Shown: one piece after another, positions 7,756-16,816 of the stretch
How the letters are laid out: each line of letters opens with the position of its first letter
Position numbering within the stretch: position 1 is the stretch's first letter
Assembly: GCA_049611965.1 (NCBI GenBank)
Contig: JBMZBC010000005.1
Coordinates: 13,744-77,743 of the forward strand
Length of the DNA: 64,000 nt
Source of the DNA: UBA10364 sp049611965
GTDB taxonomy: Bacteria; Bacteroidota; Bacteroidia; Flavobacteriales; Schleiferiaceae
Direction: 5' to 3'
Notes under the pieces: model-generated
Database searches by the model: none
What the model saw: the letters and a program-made list of their open reading frames with translations, nothing else
What the model was told of the DNA's origin: nothing
Translations under genes and position numbers: made by a program

Positions 7756-8730
7756 TTACTTCTTACGAGCGCCTGTGTAGGCAATGACCTCCTCTAAAGC
7801 ACTACGCTCTGCACTCTTAGGGAAATTAGAAAGAATTTCTGCAGCTTTCTGCAAATGCCCATCCATTTTCGAACGAGCATAATCTAGGCCTCCAGACTTT
7901 CGAACGAAATCTACCACTTCAGCCACCTTTTTAGGTCTGTTGTGGTCTTTTTTAATGGTACGTATGATCTGCTTGCGCTTCGATGCTGTAGTGTTTTGTA
8001 AGGCATTGATAAGCGGTAACGTCATTTTCTGTTCCTTGATGTCAATTCCTGAAGGTTTACCCGTCAAATTGACCTTTTCGAAATCAAATAAATCGTCTTT
8101 GATCTGGAATGCCAATCCAAGCTCGCGACCGAACATGCGCATCTGCTCTTGAACCTCTGATGATGCCTCTGCACTTTGTGCTCCAACGACACAACACGTT
8201 TCTAGCAGTATGGCTGTCTTTTGCTGAATAACATCATAGTAGACCTCTTCTGTGATATCTAATTTTCTTGCTTTCTCAATCTGAAGGAGCTCGCCTTCAC
8301 TCATGCTCTTCACTGCAGTGCTTACCGTACCAAGAAGTTCATATTGCTTCCTGTCCACAGCTAGTAAAAGCACCTTAGACAAAAGATAATCTCCAATGAG
8401 TACTGCCACTTTATTTTTCCAGAGCGCATTTATTGAAAAGAAACCTCTCCGCATATCGGCATCATCTACCACATCGTCATGGACAAGAGTCGCTGTATGC
8501 ATAAGTTCTATTAAAGAGGCACCGACGTAGGTACTGTCGTTTACTTTACCCAACATTTTTGCCGTCAATAGGACGAGGATCGGACGGAGTTGCTTCCCCT
8601 TGCGCTTGACCATGTAATTCATGACGCGATCGACCAAGGGAGTGTTAGACTTTAAATGTGTTTTAAACCGTACATCAAACTCCTTCATCTCCTCAGCGAT
8701 AGGCGCTTTAATAGAATTCAACTTTGACAT
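7756..8730 (-). CDS. All-trans polyprenyl diphosphate synthase (IspB/octaprenyl type)
   Basis: The 324-residue trans-prenyltransferase builds the isoprenoid side chain of the respiratory quinone (menaquinone in this phylum) from farnesyl/geranylgeranyl diphosphate and IPP. The first aspartate-rich region is HDDVVDDADMRRG; the second is FQIKDDLFDF. GKQLRPILVLLTAKM near residue 45 is the conserved IPP-binding segment. Product chain length cannot be read from the sequence. Its ATG shares one base with the stop of the upstream djlA-like gene (TAATG), indicating coupling. Confidence 0.92.
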   Translation of the reverse strand: MSKLNSIKAPIAEEMKEFDVRFKTHLKSNTPLVDRVMNYMVKRKGKQLRPILVLLTAKMLGKVNDSTYVGASLIELMHTATLVHDDVVDDADMRRGFFSINALWKNKVAVLIGDYLLSKVLLLAVDRKQYELLGTVSTAVKSMSEGELLQIEKARKLDITEEVYYDVIQQKTAILLETCCVVGAQSAEASSEVQEQMRMFGRELGLAFQIKDDLFDFEKVNLTGKPSGIDIKEQKMTLPLINALQNTTASKRKQIIRTIKKDHNRPKKVAEVVDFVRKSGGLDYARSKMDGHLQKAAEILSNFPKSAERSALEEVIAYTGARKK

Positions 8731-9470
8731 TAGCTCCAGCCTTTTGATTTCTGAATGTGCTCATAGGCCTTCTGCACATTCAAGAAGGTTTCTTTGGCCG
8801 CAGCCTGTGCCTCGGCACCCGCATCAATGGTACGATCCGGATGATATTTTAATGCCATTTTTCGGTACGCCTTTTTCACTTCTGCTTCGGATGCGTTTTC
8901 ACCTACTTCCAAAACTTTATACGCCCAACCCGTATCCGATTCTTTAGAGAACATCGCTTTGATCGATTCAAAGTCGTACGGATTAATGCGAAGATTACGT
9001 GCTATACGACGAATCTCTTCCACCTCATTCTGATGCAAGTGACCGTCTGCCAATCCTAATTTAAACAGAAAGTGAATCAGCTGAAGACGTGTACTATGAT
9101 TTGTAAAGCCGTTGATCTGATTACACACTTTAGTCAGCGGAATCTGTTGATCGACTATTTTTCTAAAAACAGCAAAGCTCTCGTTGGCACGTTCCTTTCC
9201 GAACATGCTTACAAATTGTGCCCGAACAAAATCCAACTCTTTCTGGGCTACCTTACCGTCCGCTTTGATAACGCGCGCAGCAAGAACCAAAAGGGCGATA
9301 TGAAAATCACTAGGTGAGGATTGCTGGGAGCGTGTATACGTGCCGCTAGGCTTTTCGCCTTCGACCAAGTCGTGTATACGATTAGCAAAGGCTACTCCAA
9401 GTATTGCACCGATAGGACCGCCTAAAGACCAGCCTAAACCGCCCCCAAAAATTTGAAAAAGTCGTTTCAT
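8730..9470 (-). CDS. DjlA-like membrane-anchored co-chaperone (TerB + DnaJ domains)
   Basis: The 246-residue product begins with a short Gly-rich hydrophobic segment (GGGLGWSLGGPIGAILGVAFA) that fits a membrane anchor. A TerB-like helical domain follows (LLVLAARVIKADGKVAQKE, then LGLADGHLHQNEVEEI), and a C-terminal J-domain (YKVLEVGENASEAEVKKAYR, MALKYHPDR). The HPD tripeptide that activates DnaK ATPase is present. E. coli DjlA has the same order. It precedes and is coupled to the polyprenyl synthase gene, although no functional link is obvious. Confidence 0.9.
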   Translation of the reverse strand: MKRLFQIFGGGLGWSLGGPIGAILGVAFANRIHDLVEGEKPSGTYTRSQQSSPSDFHIALLVLAARVIKADGKVAQKELDFVRAQFVSMFGKERANESFAVFRKIVDQQIPLTKVCNQINGFTNHSTRLQLIHFLFKLGLADGHLHQNEVEEIRRIARNLRINPYDFESIKAMFSKESDTGWAYKVLEVGENASEAEVKKAYRKMALKYHPDRTIDAGAEAQAAAKETFLNVQKAYEHIQKSKGWS

Positions 9471-9525
9471 TCCGAATTCAAAGATACTCGGCTAAAACGG
9501 AAAAAACTAAAGCCTGTAATCGAGA

Positions 9526-9666
9526 TTAAACCACGAAATAGGCGAAGGCAGCAATACCTCCTATGATTACGATTACTAAGGCAATTTGTGCGTAGAGTTG
9601 CGCGGTTGACATCTTCTCTTTCGCAGGTTTCATTCGACGACGTTTCGTCGTTGCTTGAGTGGACAT
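9526..9666 (-). CDS. Small single-pass membrane protein, unknown
   Basis: The 46 residues from the ATG at 9666 comprise a strongly basic N-terminus (KRRRMKPAKEK) and one C-terminal transmembrane helix (ALVIVIIGGIAAFAYFVV), as in tail-anchored small membrane proteins. An in-frame ATG at 9717 would add 17 residues with no clear feature. No family recognised. It stands between the djlA-like gene and nrdA, with no obvious operon partner. Confidence reflects its shortness. Confidence 0.5.
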   Translation of the reverse strand: MSTQATTKRRRMKPAKEKMSTAQLYAQIALVIVIIGGIAAFAYFVV

Positions 9667-9810
9667 AGCGAGTGTGTTTTGTTGTGTACCATTAAGATAC
9701 AAAAATCCTCCGAACACGCAAGAGACTGATGCTGTATTTTACTTAAGACCAAGTAATTAGATAAAAACTACCAGAAAATTAGGCCTGTACTATTTGAGAT
9801 GTTTTGACAC

Positions 9811-9842
9811 AAAAAACCCTCAGTGTTGGCTGAGGGTTTTTT
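9811..9842 (-). terminator. Terminator of the nrdBA operon
   Basis: Leftward AAAAAACCCTCAGCC-AACA-CTGAGGGTTTTTT: a strong hairpin with T-run 21 bases past the nrdA stop at 9863. Confidence 0.9.
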
Positions 9843-9862
9843 GATGTAATTAATTCCGGTGG

Positions 9863-12352
9863 TTAAGACCCGCAGGCCACACATTCGTCCGGATTATCAA
9901 TTGAACAAGCAATTTTTTCTTCAGCCGTGACTTCCTCGCTCATTTTAGCCATGGCTTCTTTCTGCGCTTTTACACGTGCTTCTACTTCTGCAGCTGTTGG
10001 CTCTGTTGAAGCAGCAGGCACAGCATCGGCAGTTTCCGAACTGGCACCTGAAGTAACACCAGGACTCATATCTGTCTGCGCATTTTTCTTAACGGTAAAC
10101 TTAATTGCGCTTGTCGCAGGCTTAGAACGTAGGTAGTACATACCTGTTTTCAGCCCTTTCTTCCAAGCGTAGAAGTGCATAGAAGTGAGTTTACCCATGT
10201 TTGGACTTTCCATGAAGAGGTTCAGACTTTGGCTCTGGTCAATGAACATACCACGATCTGCCGCCATATCTAGAATATCTCTCATTGAAATTTCCCAAAC
10301 AGTCTTGTAAATAGCCTTCAAATTGTCTGGTACACCTTCAATGTTTTGCACTGAACCGTTCGTTGCCATCAACGCATTCTTCATATCATCGTTCCAAAGA
10401 CCCAATTCAATCAAATCGTTCAATAGGTGCTTGTTTACGACGATGAATTCGCCTGAAAGCACACGACGCGTGTATACATTTGATGTGTACGGCTCGAAAC
10501 ATTCATTGTTTCCAAGAATCTGAGAAGTTGAAGCAGTTGGCATTGGTGCCATCAACAAACTGTTTCTCACTCCGTGCTTTTCAACTTCTTCACGTAATTC
10601 TTTCCAATCCCAACGGCCGCTTAATTCTTCATCCTTAACGCCCCATAGATTGTGCTGGAACTGCCCTTGAGAGATTGGTGAACCTTCGTAAGTTTCATAA
10701 GCACCATCTTTCACAGCTTGGTCCTTAGAAGAACTTACTGCAGCGAAATACATGGTTTCGAAAATCTCTTTGTTCAACGCTTTCGCCTCCTCGGAGTCAA
10801 ACGGCATACGCAATTTGATAAACGTATCAGCCAATCCTTGAACACCTAAACCTACAGGACGATGGCGCATGTTTGAATTTCTAGCTTCTACCACTGGATA
10901 GTAGTTACGATCAATCACTTGATTCAAGTTGTAGGTCACCTTGTAGGTTACATCGTACAATTTCTGATGATCAAACTTGCCATCTTCCACAAACATTGGA
11001 AGTGCAATAGATGCTAGGTTACATACCGCAACCTCATCCGGTGACGTGTATTCTAAGATCTCAGTACACAAGTTTGAAGAACGGATTGTACCCAGGTTCT
11101 GCTGGTTCGATTTCAAGTTCGCGGCATCCTTGTAAAGCATGTACGGCGTTCCCGTTTCAATCTGGCTTTCCATGATTTTCGCCCATACTTCACGAGCTTT
11201 CACAGTACGGCGACCTTTCCCTTCACTTTCGTATTTGGTATAAAGATCAACAAACTCCTGACCGTGACAGTCGAACAAACCTGGACATTCGTTTGGACAC
11301 ATGAGCGTCCATTCTTCATTCTTCTCAACGCGCTCCATGAAAAGATCTGGAATCCACATTGCGTAGAACAGATCGCGAGCACGCATTTCTTCTTTACCGT
11401 GATTCTTCTTCAAATCCAAGAACTCGTAGATGTCTGCGTGCCATGGTTCAACATAAATGGCAAACGAGCCTTTACGCTTACCGCCTCCTTGATCTACATA
11501 ACGAGCAGTATCGTTGTACACGCGCAACATTGGAACAATACCGTTGGAAGTACCGTTGGTTCCCCCAATATATGATCCAGTAGCACGGATATTGTGAATG
11601 CTCAATCCAATACCACCTGCGCTCTGCGAAATCTTAGCTGTTTGCTTCAAGGTGTCGTAGATACCGTCTATACTGTCTTCCTTCATTGTCAGAAGGAAAC
11701 AAGAACTCATCTGAGGTTTTGGCGTACCCGCATTGAATAACGTAGGTGTTGCATGGGTCATGTACTTCTTGCTCATCAACTCATAGGTCTCTAAAGCACC
11801 TTCGAGATCGTCCTTATGAATACCAATACTTACGCGCATGAGCATTTGCTGAGGACGCTCAACAATCTTACCGTGCATACGGAGCAAATAAGAGCGCTCG
11901 AGTGTTTTAAACCCAAAGTAATCGTAAGAGAAATCGCGGTCGTAGATCAATTGTGAGTCCAAGTATTCAGCATTCGCTTGAATGATTTCGTACACATCAT
12001 CAGCAATCAACGGTGCTTTTTTGCCGGTTTCCGGGTTGATGTATTCGTACAAATCTGTTACAGTCTCCGAGAAGCTCTTTTTAGTACTCTTATGCAAGTT
12101 GCTGACTGCAATTCTTGCGGCAAGATTCGCGTAATCCGGATGTTTGATAGTCATTGACGCAGCAGTTTCTGCAGCCAAATTATCTAACTCAGAGGTGGTT
12201 ACGCCGTCATAAACGCCGTCCACTACACGCTTTGCTACCGCTACTGGATCAACATATTCGCTCAATCCGTAACATAGTTTTTCAATACGTGCAGTAATCT
12301 TATCAAACTTTACCGCCTCCTTTCTTCCGTCTCTTTTAAGTACGCGCATCAT
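9863..12352 (-). CDS. nrdA: Class Ia ribonucleoside-diphosphate reductase, alpha subunit
   Basis: Reduces ribonucleoside diphosphates to deoxy forms with NrdB. The 829 residues start with an ATP-cone (VLKRDGRKEAVKFDKI) for allosteric control. The active-site residues fall at the same numbers as in mammalian R1: Cys218 (SSCFLL), Asn427/Cys429/Glu431 (NLCTE) and Cys444 (VCNLAS). The radical-transfer tyrosine pair is in TGMYYLRSKPA. A long Ala/Glu/Ser-rich linker of roughly 65 residues follows, then the redox tail with Cys816, Cys824 and Cys827 (ends CVACGS). The start could be Met1 or Met2. It lies 39 bases downstream of nrdB and is co-oriented, so the two form an operon ended by the terminator at 9811. 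Its tail is copied in the 40-residue protein at 692-814. Confidence 0.97.
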   Translation of the reverse strand: MMRVLKRDGRKEAVKFDKITARIEKLCYGLSEYVDPVAVAKRVVDGVYDGVTTSELDNLAAETAASMTIKHPDYANLAARIAVSNLHKSTKKSFSETVTDLYEYINPETGKKAPLIADDVYEIIQANAEYLDSQLIYDRDFSYDYFGFKTLERSYLLRMHGKIVERPQQMLMRVSIGIHKDDLEGALETYELMSKKYMTHATPTLFNAGTPKPQMSSCFLLTMKEDSIDGIYDTLKQTAKISQSAGGIGLSIHNIRATGSYIGGTNGTSNGIVPMLRVYNDTARYVDQGGGKRKGSFAIYVEPWHADIYEFLDLKKNHGKEEMRARDLFYAMWIPDLFMERVEKNEEWTLMCPNECPGLFDCHGQEFVDLYTKYESEGKGRRTVKAREVWAKIMESQIETGTPYMLYKDAANLKSNQQNLGTIRSSNLCTEILEYTSPDEVAVCNLASIALPMFVEDGKFDHQKLYDVTYKVTYNLNQVIDRNYYPVVEARNSNMRHRPVGLGVQGLADTFIKLRMPFDSEEAKALNKEIFETMYFAAVSSSKDQAVKDGAYETYEGSPISQGQFQHNLWGVKDEELSGRWDWKELREEVEKHGVRNSLLMAPMPTASTSQILGNNECFEPYTSNVYTRRVLSGEFIVVNKHLLNDLIELGLWNDDMKNALMATNGSVQNIEGVPDNLKAIYKTVWEISMRDILDMAADRGMFIDQSQSLNLFMESPNMGKLTSMHFYAWKKGLKTGMYYLRSKPATSAIKFTVKKNAQTDMSPGVTSGASSETADAVPAASTEPTAAEVEARVKAQKEAMAKMSEEVTAEEKIACSIDNPDECVACGS

Positions 12353-12391
12353 AGCTTATTCTCTTGGGTGTGTTCTTGTGTTCTTTTTCGT

Positions 12392-13372
12392 TTAGAAGCT
12401 CATGTCGCCACCAAACGCATTGTCGAAGTTGTGATCTTCTTGACTCTCACCAACTCCTGCTTTTTTGTATTCTGAGACACGTTTCTCGAAGAAGTTTGTT
12501 TTTCCTTCCAACGAGATCATATCCATAAAGTCAAATGGATTCGCAGTACCGTACACCTTTGGACAGTTCAATGTCTCTAGCAAGTGGTCTGTTACGAATT
12601 CAAGGTATTCAGACATCAATTTTGCATTCATTCCGATCAAATTCACTGGCAATGATTCAGTAATAAACTCACGCTCAATGTCTAATGCTTCAGTAATGAT
12701 TTGAGTTATACGTTCTACCGGCACCTTGTTTACCAAGTGGTTGTTGTGCAAGTGACAAGCGAAATCACGGTGTAGACCTTCATCTCGAGAAATGAATTCG
12801 TTAGAAGTTGCCAAACCTGGTAGTAAACCTCTTTTCTTCATCCAGAAGATGGAACAAAATGCTCCTGAGAAGAAAATTCCCTCTACTGCTGCGAATGCAA
12901 TCAAACGCTCTGCGAATGATTCAGACTCAATCCAACGCAACGCCCAATCAGCCTTTTTCTTAATCGCAGGAAAGCGCTCGATAGCGTTAAACAATTCGTC
13001 TTTTTCAGCATCATTATCCACAAGAGTGTCGATGAGTAGGGAGTACATCTCACTGTGAATGTTTTCCATCATGATTTGGAAACCGTAGAAGAATTTCGCC
13101 TCCGAGTACTGTACTTCGTTTACAAAGTTTTCTGCAAGGTTTTCATTTACAATACCATCAGAAGCTGCGAAGAATGCTAATATGTGCTTGAGGAAGTAAC
13201 GCTCGTCGTCATTTAGCTTTTTCCAGTCCACAACATCTTGGTGCAAATCGATTTCCTCCGCTGTCCAAAATGAAGCTTCTTGCTTCTTGTACCAATCCCA
13301 AATATCGCTGTGCTGGATTGGGAAAATCACAAACCTGTTTTTGTTGTCTTGTAAAATTGGTTCCTGTTGCAT
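12392..13372 (-). CDS. nrdB: Class Ia ribonucleoside-diphosphate reductase, beta subunit
   Basis: The di-iron/tyrosyl-radical subunit that supplies the radical to NrdA. The 326 residues from the ATG at 13372 begin MQQEPILQDNKNRFVIFPI, the usual N-terminus; an in-frame ATG at 13405 adds 11 non-conserved residues. Ferritin-like iron ligands and the radical Tyr lie in SEAKFFYGFQIMMENIHSEM, with further ligands in RLIAFAAVEGIFFSG and DEGLHRDFACHLH. The C-terminus ends in FGGDMSF, which would dock on NrdA. First gene of the operon, with about 270 bases of non-coding DNA upstream holding a candidate promoter. Confidence 0.97.
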   Translation of the reverse strand: MQQEPILQDNKNRFVIFPIQHSDIWDWYKKQEASFWTAEEIDLHQDVVDWKKLNDDERYFLKHILAFFAASDGIVNENLAENFVNEVQYSEAKFFYGFQIMMENIHSEMYSLLIDTLVDNDAEKDELFNAIERFPAIKKKADWALRWIESESFAERLIAFAAVEGIFFSGAFCSIFWMKKRGLLPGLATSNEFISRDEGLHRDFACHLHNNHLVNKVPVERITQIITEALDIEREFITESLPVNLIGMNAKLMSEYLEFVTDHLLETLNCPKVYGTANPFDFMDMISLEGKTNFFEKRVSEYKKAGVGESQEDHNFDNAFGGDMSF

Positions 13373-13501
13373 AAAGCAAAAATTTTTAAGGTCGGAAACC
13401 CGCATTAATCATTTTTAATGTACTGATTTCCAGCTAATTATGTTTTTGGTTTTTCAGCGGAGTAGGATGTTCAATACGTGTCCGTAGCTGAACGACCTAT
13501 A

Positions 13502-13569
13502 CAAACATGGCCACGATTTAAACCAATAACAAGAACCACTATTTGGGTTTTTCCCGTAGTTATTAACAA
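13502..13569 (-). promoter_or_regulatory. Candidate nrdB promoter with upstream GTTAATAAC palindrome
   Basis: Read leftward, TTG (13532-13530), a 20-base spacer and CATGTTTG (13509-13502) resemble TTG-N19-TAnnTTTG with one mismatch. TTGTTAATAAC (13569-13559) lies 26 bases upstream of the TTG. This 11-mer is identical to the one upstream of the 692-814 microgene. The remaining stretch from 13373 to 13646 holds no gene that I can see; the leader between promoter and nrdB ATG is long (about 130 bases). Confidence 0.4.
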
Positions 13570-13646
13570 CGAAAAATTACAGAATACAGGCCTCGCTATA
13601 GACTGCTATTGGGACTGAGACGATAAACGTCTGAAAATTTCTTCTG

Positions 13647-14231
13647 TTAAGATTTTTTAAGTCCGTTTTTCTCAATTAAATCGGCCGCGATTTCCACTTT
13701 TTCATAGAAAGCTGGTCCGTATTTTCTGATTAGTGGATCTTTTAAAAACTTGTAGACTGGCACCTTTAATTCCTCACCCAAAGAACAGGCCGCCGAGCAA
13801 ATAGACCAGCGGTCGTAGTTCAACGCCTCAAAATCTGTGTAGCGAGCGATACGGATAGGATAAAGATGACATGATATGGGCTTCTTCCAATCAATAACAC
13901 CGTCATTGTAGGCCTTCTCGATGCCACAATGCGCCGCGCCATCTTTACTGAATACCGTGTATGCGCATTCCTTCCCTCCGATTATAGGTGTTTCCTTTTC
14001 TCCAAGACCGTCAACAGAGGTTCCCACTTTTTCAATTTCGCGAATGCCTTTTTCTGTTAGATAAGGCTTCACCTTGGGATAAATAGAATCGAGAATAGCA
14101 ACCTCCTCTTCTTCCACAGGAGCGCCTGCATTGCCCTCAACACAACAAGCGCCTTTACATGCACTGAGGTTACAGACAAATTCCTTTTTGAAAAGGTCTG
14201 TTGAAAGCAATTTGTTATCGATGTCAATCAC
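13647..14231 (-). CDS. DUF3109 family cysteine-rich protein
   Basis: The 194-residue product has the conserved Cys layout of DUF3109 / YkgJ-type putative metal-binding proteins: FVCNLSACKGACCVEGNAG near residues 18-36, then ECAYTVF, HCGI, ISCHLYPIR and ICSAACSLG. The clustered Cys suggest a Zn or Fe-S site, but no activity is established. The protein is widespread in Bacteroidota, so this is a core-type gene. It is divergent from the marC-like gene with about 70 bases between the starts. Confidence 0.88.
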   Translation of the reverse strand: MIDIDNKLLSTDLFKKEFVCNLSACKGACCVEGNAGAPVEEEEVAILDSIYPKVKPYLTEKGIREIEKVGTSVDGLGEKETPIIGGKECAYTVFSKDGAAHCGIEKAYNDGVIDWKKPISCHLYPIRIARYTDFEALNYDRWSICSAACSLGEELKVPVYKFLKDPLIRKYGPAFYEKVEIAADLIEKNGLKKS

Positions 14232-14304
14232 ACCACAAAACTAACGCAGACTTCCTCCACTTTTTGAACGTAAACAAGCTAATTTTGCCAAAAAACTAAA
14301 TACG

Positions 14305-14886
14305 GTGGGATTTAACATTAACGATGCACTCAGTGCTTTTTTGATTCTTTTCGCTGTCATTGATATTCCTGGTAGTATTCCAATCATTGTCAGTCTTCGT
14401 AAGAAAGTAGGCCACGTTCAAAGTGAGAAGGCAACCATTGTTGCCGGTATTATTATGATTGTCTTTCTCTTTATTGGGGAAAGCATTTTGAACTTATTGG
14501 GCGTAGATGTGCAAAGCTTTGCCATTGCAGGGAGTTTCGTGATTTTCTTCTTGGCGCTAGAAATGATACTCGGTATCACTCTTTATAAAGAAGAAAGTCC
14601 AAGCACTGCTTCTATTGTACCTATTGCATTCCCCCTCATCGCTGGTGCAGGTTCTATGACCTCCTTGGTTTCTCTACAGGCAGAATTTGATAATATCAAT
14701 ATCATTATTGCCATCGTTGCCAATATGATTGTGGTGTATGCAGTTCTGAAGAATACTGAACGCCTTGAGCGCATTCTCGGACCTGGCGGATTGAGCGTGC
14801 TTCGCAAAGTTTTCGGTATTATCTTGCTCGCGATTGCAGTGAAACTATTTTTCACCAATCTCATTCCTTTGTTACAAACGGTTTAA
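14305..14886 (+). CDS. MarC-family integral membrane protein
   Basis: The 193 residues start at a GTG (GFNINDALSAFLILFAVIDI) and form about six hydrophobic helices. The Gly/Pro-bearing motif VIDIPGSIPIIVSLRK and the second-half repeat IPIAFPLIAGAGSMTSL are characteristic of MarC (UPF0056). The family was once linked to multiple antibiotic resistance, a link later withdrawn; the transported substrate is unknown. It ends 12 bases before glyS, same direction. Confidence 0.9.
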   Translation: MGFNINDALSAFLILFAVIDIPGSIPIIVSLRKKVGHVQSEKATIVAGIIMIVFLFIGESILNLLGVDVQSFAIAGSFVIFFLALEMILGITLYKEESPSTASIVPIAFPLIAGAGSMTSLVSLQAEFDNINIIIAIVANMIVVYAVLKNTERLERILGPGGLSVLRKVFGIILLAIAVKLFFTNLIPLLQTV

Positions 14887-14898
14887 GACCTCTTTATA

Positions 14899-16434
14899 AT
14901 GGCTGACGATCAATTCAAAAACGTAATCTCCCACGCCAAGGAGTATGGGTTCATTTTTCAAAGCAGCGAAATCTATGACGGATTGAGCGCTGTATACGAT
15001 TATGGTCAAAATGGAGCCTTACTTAAAAACAATATAAAAGCCTATTGGTGGGGTGCTATGGTACAAATGCATGAGAATATTGTCGGAATAGACTCCGCCA
15101 TCTTCATGCACCCAACCACTTGGAAAGCCTCTGGCCACGTTGATGCCTTTAATGACCCTCTTATTGACAATAAAGACAGCAAAAAACGTTACCGCGCCGA
15201 TGTTTTGATTGAAGATCATGTCGAGAAAATTCGTCAGAAGATCGATAAAGAGGTTAAGAAAGCTGCCAAACGCTTTGGTGATGCCTTTGATAAAGAGCAG
15301 TATTTGGCAACCAACGGACGAGTTCTTGGCTACCAGGAAAAAATAAAGGCCATAATGGATCGCTTTGTGACAGCCATGGATGCCGAAGATCTAGCGGATG
15401 TAAAACAACTCATCGAAGACGAGCAGATTAAATGTCCTGTGAGTGGATCAATGAATTGGACCGATGTACGTCAATTCAACCTCATGTTTGGCACTCAAAT
15501 AGGCTCTGTAGCTGAGGGTGCATCAACACTCTACCTCCGTCCTGAGACTGCCCAAGGAATCTTCTTGAACTACCTAAACGTGCAGAAAACGGGAAGAATG
15601 AAAATTCCTTTCGGTATTGCCCAGATTGGAAAGGCCTTTAGAAACGAGATTGTGGCACGCCAATTCATCTTCCGCATGCGTGAGTTCGAGCAGATGGAAA
15701 TGCAATTCTTCGTGCGCCCTGGCACTGAAATGGAGTGGTACGAAAGCTGGAAAGAAAAACGTTTAGCCTGGCACAAGAGCCTCGGCTTCGACGATAGTAA
15801 CTACCGCTTCCACGACCATGAAAAGCTTGCGCACTATGCAAATGCTGCGGCAGATATCGAATTCAACTTCCCGTTCGGATTCAAAGAGCTCGAAGGCATT
15901 CATTCGCGTACAGATTTCGATTTGAAACAACACGAAGAATTCAGTGGGAAGAAGCTGCAATATTTTGACCCGGAAATCGGCGAAAACTACGTGCCGTATG
16001 TAGTTGAAACCTCGATCGGTCTCGACCGTATGTTCCTGGCGGTACTTTCCAATAGTCTGATGACAGAAACTCTCGAAGACGGAAGTCAGCGCACCGTATT
16101 GAACGTACCTGCCTTTTTAGCACCTTATAAAGTGGCCGTGCTTCCTCTTTTGAAGAAAGACGGATTGCCAGAGAAAGCTCGAGAAGTTGTCAATCTTTTG
16201 AAGTTTGACCACATGGTCCAATACGATGAAAAAGATGCTATCGGAAAACGATACCGTCGTCAAGATGCCATTGGCACGCCGCTATGTGTTACTGTAGACC
16301 ACCAAAGTTTGGAAGATAATACGGTTACAGTTCGATTCCGCGATAACATGGAACAGATCCGAATTTCTATGGATGAATTGAAGGCTTTAACGAATGAAAA
16401 AGTGTCCCTTAACGAGCAGTTGGGAAAACTTTAA
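14899..16434 (+). CDS. glyS: Glycyl-tRNA synthetase, homodimeric type
   Basis: Class II aminoacyl-tRNA synthetase that charges tRNA-Gly. The 511-residue single chain is the alpha2 type of Bacteroidota and eukaryotes, not the alpha2beta2 GlyQ/GlyS type. It begins with FKNVISHAKEYGFIFQSSEIY. Motif 2 is IAQIGKAFRNEI with FIFRMREFEQMEMQFF, motif 3 is VVETSIGLDRMFLAVL, and the C-terminal anticodon-binding domain covers about residues 400-500 (VAVLPLLKKDGL; KRYRRQDAIGTPLCV). Cotranscription with the marC-like gene is likely. Confidence 0.97.
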   Translation: MADDQFKNVISHAKEYGFIFQSSEIYDGLSAVYDYGQNGALLKNNIKAYWWGAMVQMHENIVGIDSAIFMHPTTWKASGHVDAFNDPLIDNKDSKKRYRADVLIEDHVEKIRQKIDKEVKKAAKRFGDAFDKEQYLATNGRVLGYQEKIKAIMDRFVTAMDAEDLADVKQLIEDEQIKCPVSGSMNWTDVRQFNLMFGTQIGSVAEGASTLYLRPETAQGIFLNYLNVQKTGRMKIPFGIAQIGKAFRNEIVARQFIFRMREFEQMEMQFFVRPGTEMEWYESWKEKRLAWHKSLGFDDSNYRFHDHEKLAHYANAAADIEFNFPFGFKELEGIHSRTDFDLKQHEEFSGKKLQYFDPEIGENYVPYVVETSIGLDRMFLAVLSNSLMTETLEDGSQRTVLNVPAFLAPYKVAVLPLLKKDGLPEKAREVVNLLKFDHMVQYDEKDAIGKRYRRQDAIGTPLCVTVDHQSLEDNTVTVRFRDNMEQIRISMDELKALTNEKVSLNEQLGKL

Positions 16435-16503
16435 TGAAAAATCAATCATAAGGCTTTGATTTTCATATATATTGGTTCCTACAATTAAAAAATCATTCGC
16501 GAG

Positions 16504-16746
16504 ATGAAAAAGTTCAACATTTTTGCTTCAGCAGTAGTTGCACTAGCTATGGTAGCTTGTGCTGCACCAGCTGAAGAAGCGCCGGCAGAAGAGCCAGCAA
16601 TGGAAGAGGTAGCTGAAGAGGCTCCTGCAATGGAAGAAGCAGCAGACTCTGCTGCAGCAGAAGAAGCTGATTCTACTATGGAAGAAGCTACTGAAGAAGC
16701 AGCAGCTGAAGAAATGCACGAAGACCACGAAGGTCACGAGCACTAA
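16504..16746 (+). CDS. Acidic, Glu/Ala-rich lipoprotein with His-rich C-terminus
   Basis: The 80 residues form a lipoprotein signal (ASAVVALAMVACAAP, lipobox Cys near residue 19). Then comes a low-complexity region built of Glu, Ala, Pro and Met (repeated EEAP, AMEE and EEA units) and the tail MHEDHEGHEH. The mature part carries a very high negative charge. The His/Glu tail could bind divalent metals, but that is inference. The codon pattern is regular, a terminator follows within 20 bases of the stop, and an untranslated leader of about 70 bases precedes it. No named family. Confidence 0.75.
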   Translation: MKKFNIFASAVVALAMVACAAPAEEAPAEEPAMEEVAEEAPAMEEAADSAAAEEADSTMEEATEEAAAEEMHEDHEGHEH

Positions 16747-16767
16747 GATTTACCTCTTAGAAAAAGA

Positions 16768-16806
16768 AAAACCCCCGAGCGCGATGCGCTTGGGGGTTCT
16801 TTTTTA
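16768..16806. terminator. Terminator between the acidic lipoprotein gene and the S41 protease gene
   Basis: AACCCCCGAGCGC-GAT-GCGCTTGGGGGTT hairpin with an A-run on the left and a long T-run on the right. It serves the rightward lipoprotein gene and probably also the convergent protease gene. Confidence 0.85.
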
Positions 16807-16816
16807 GGTAGATGTA

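Noticed and set aside
13559..13569. TTATTAACA read as a DnaA box upstream of nrdB
   Set aside because: It departs from the consensus TTWTNCACA at the conserved C; kept only as the shared GTTAATAAC element.
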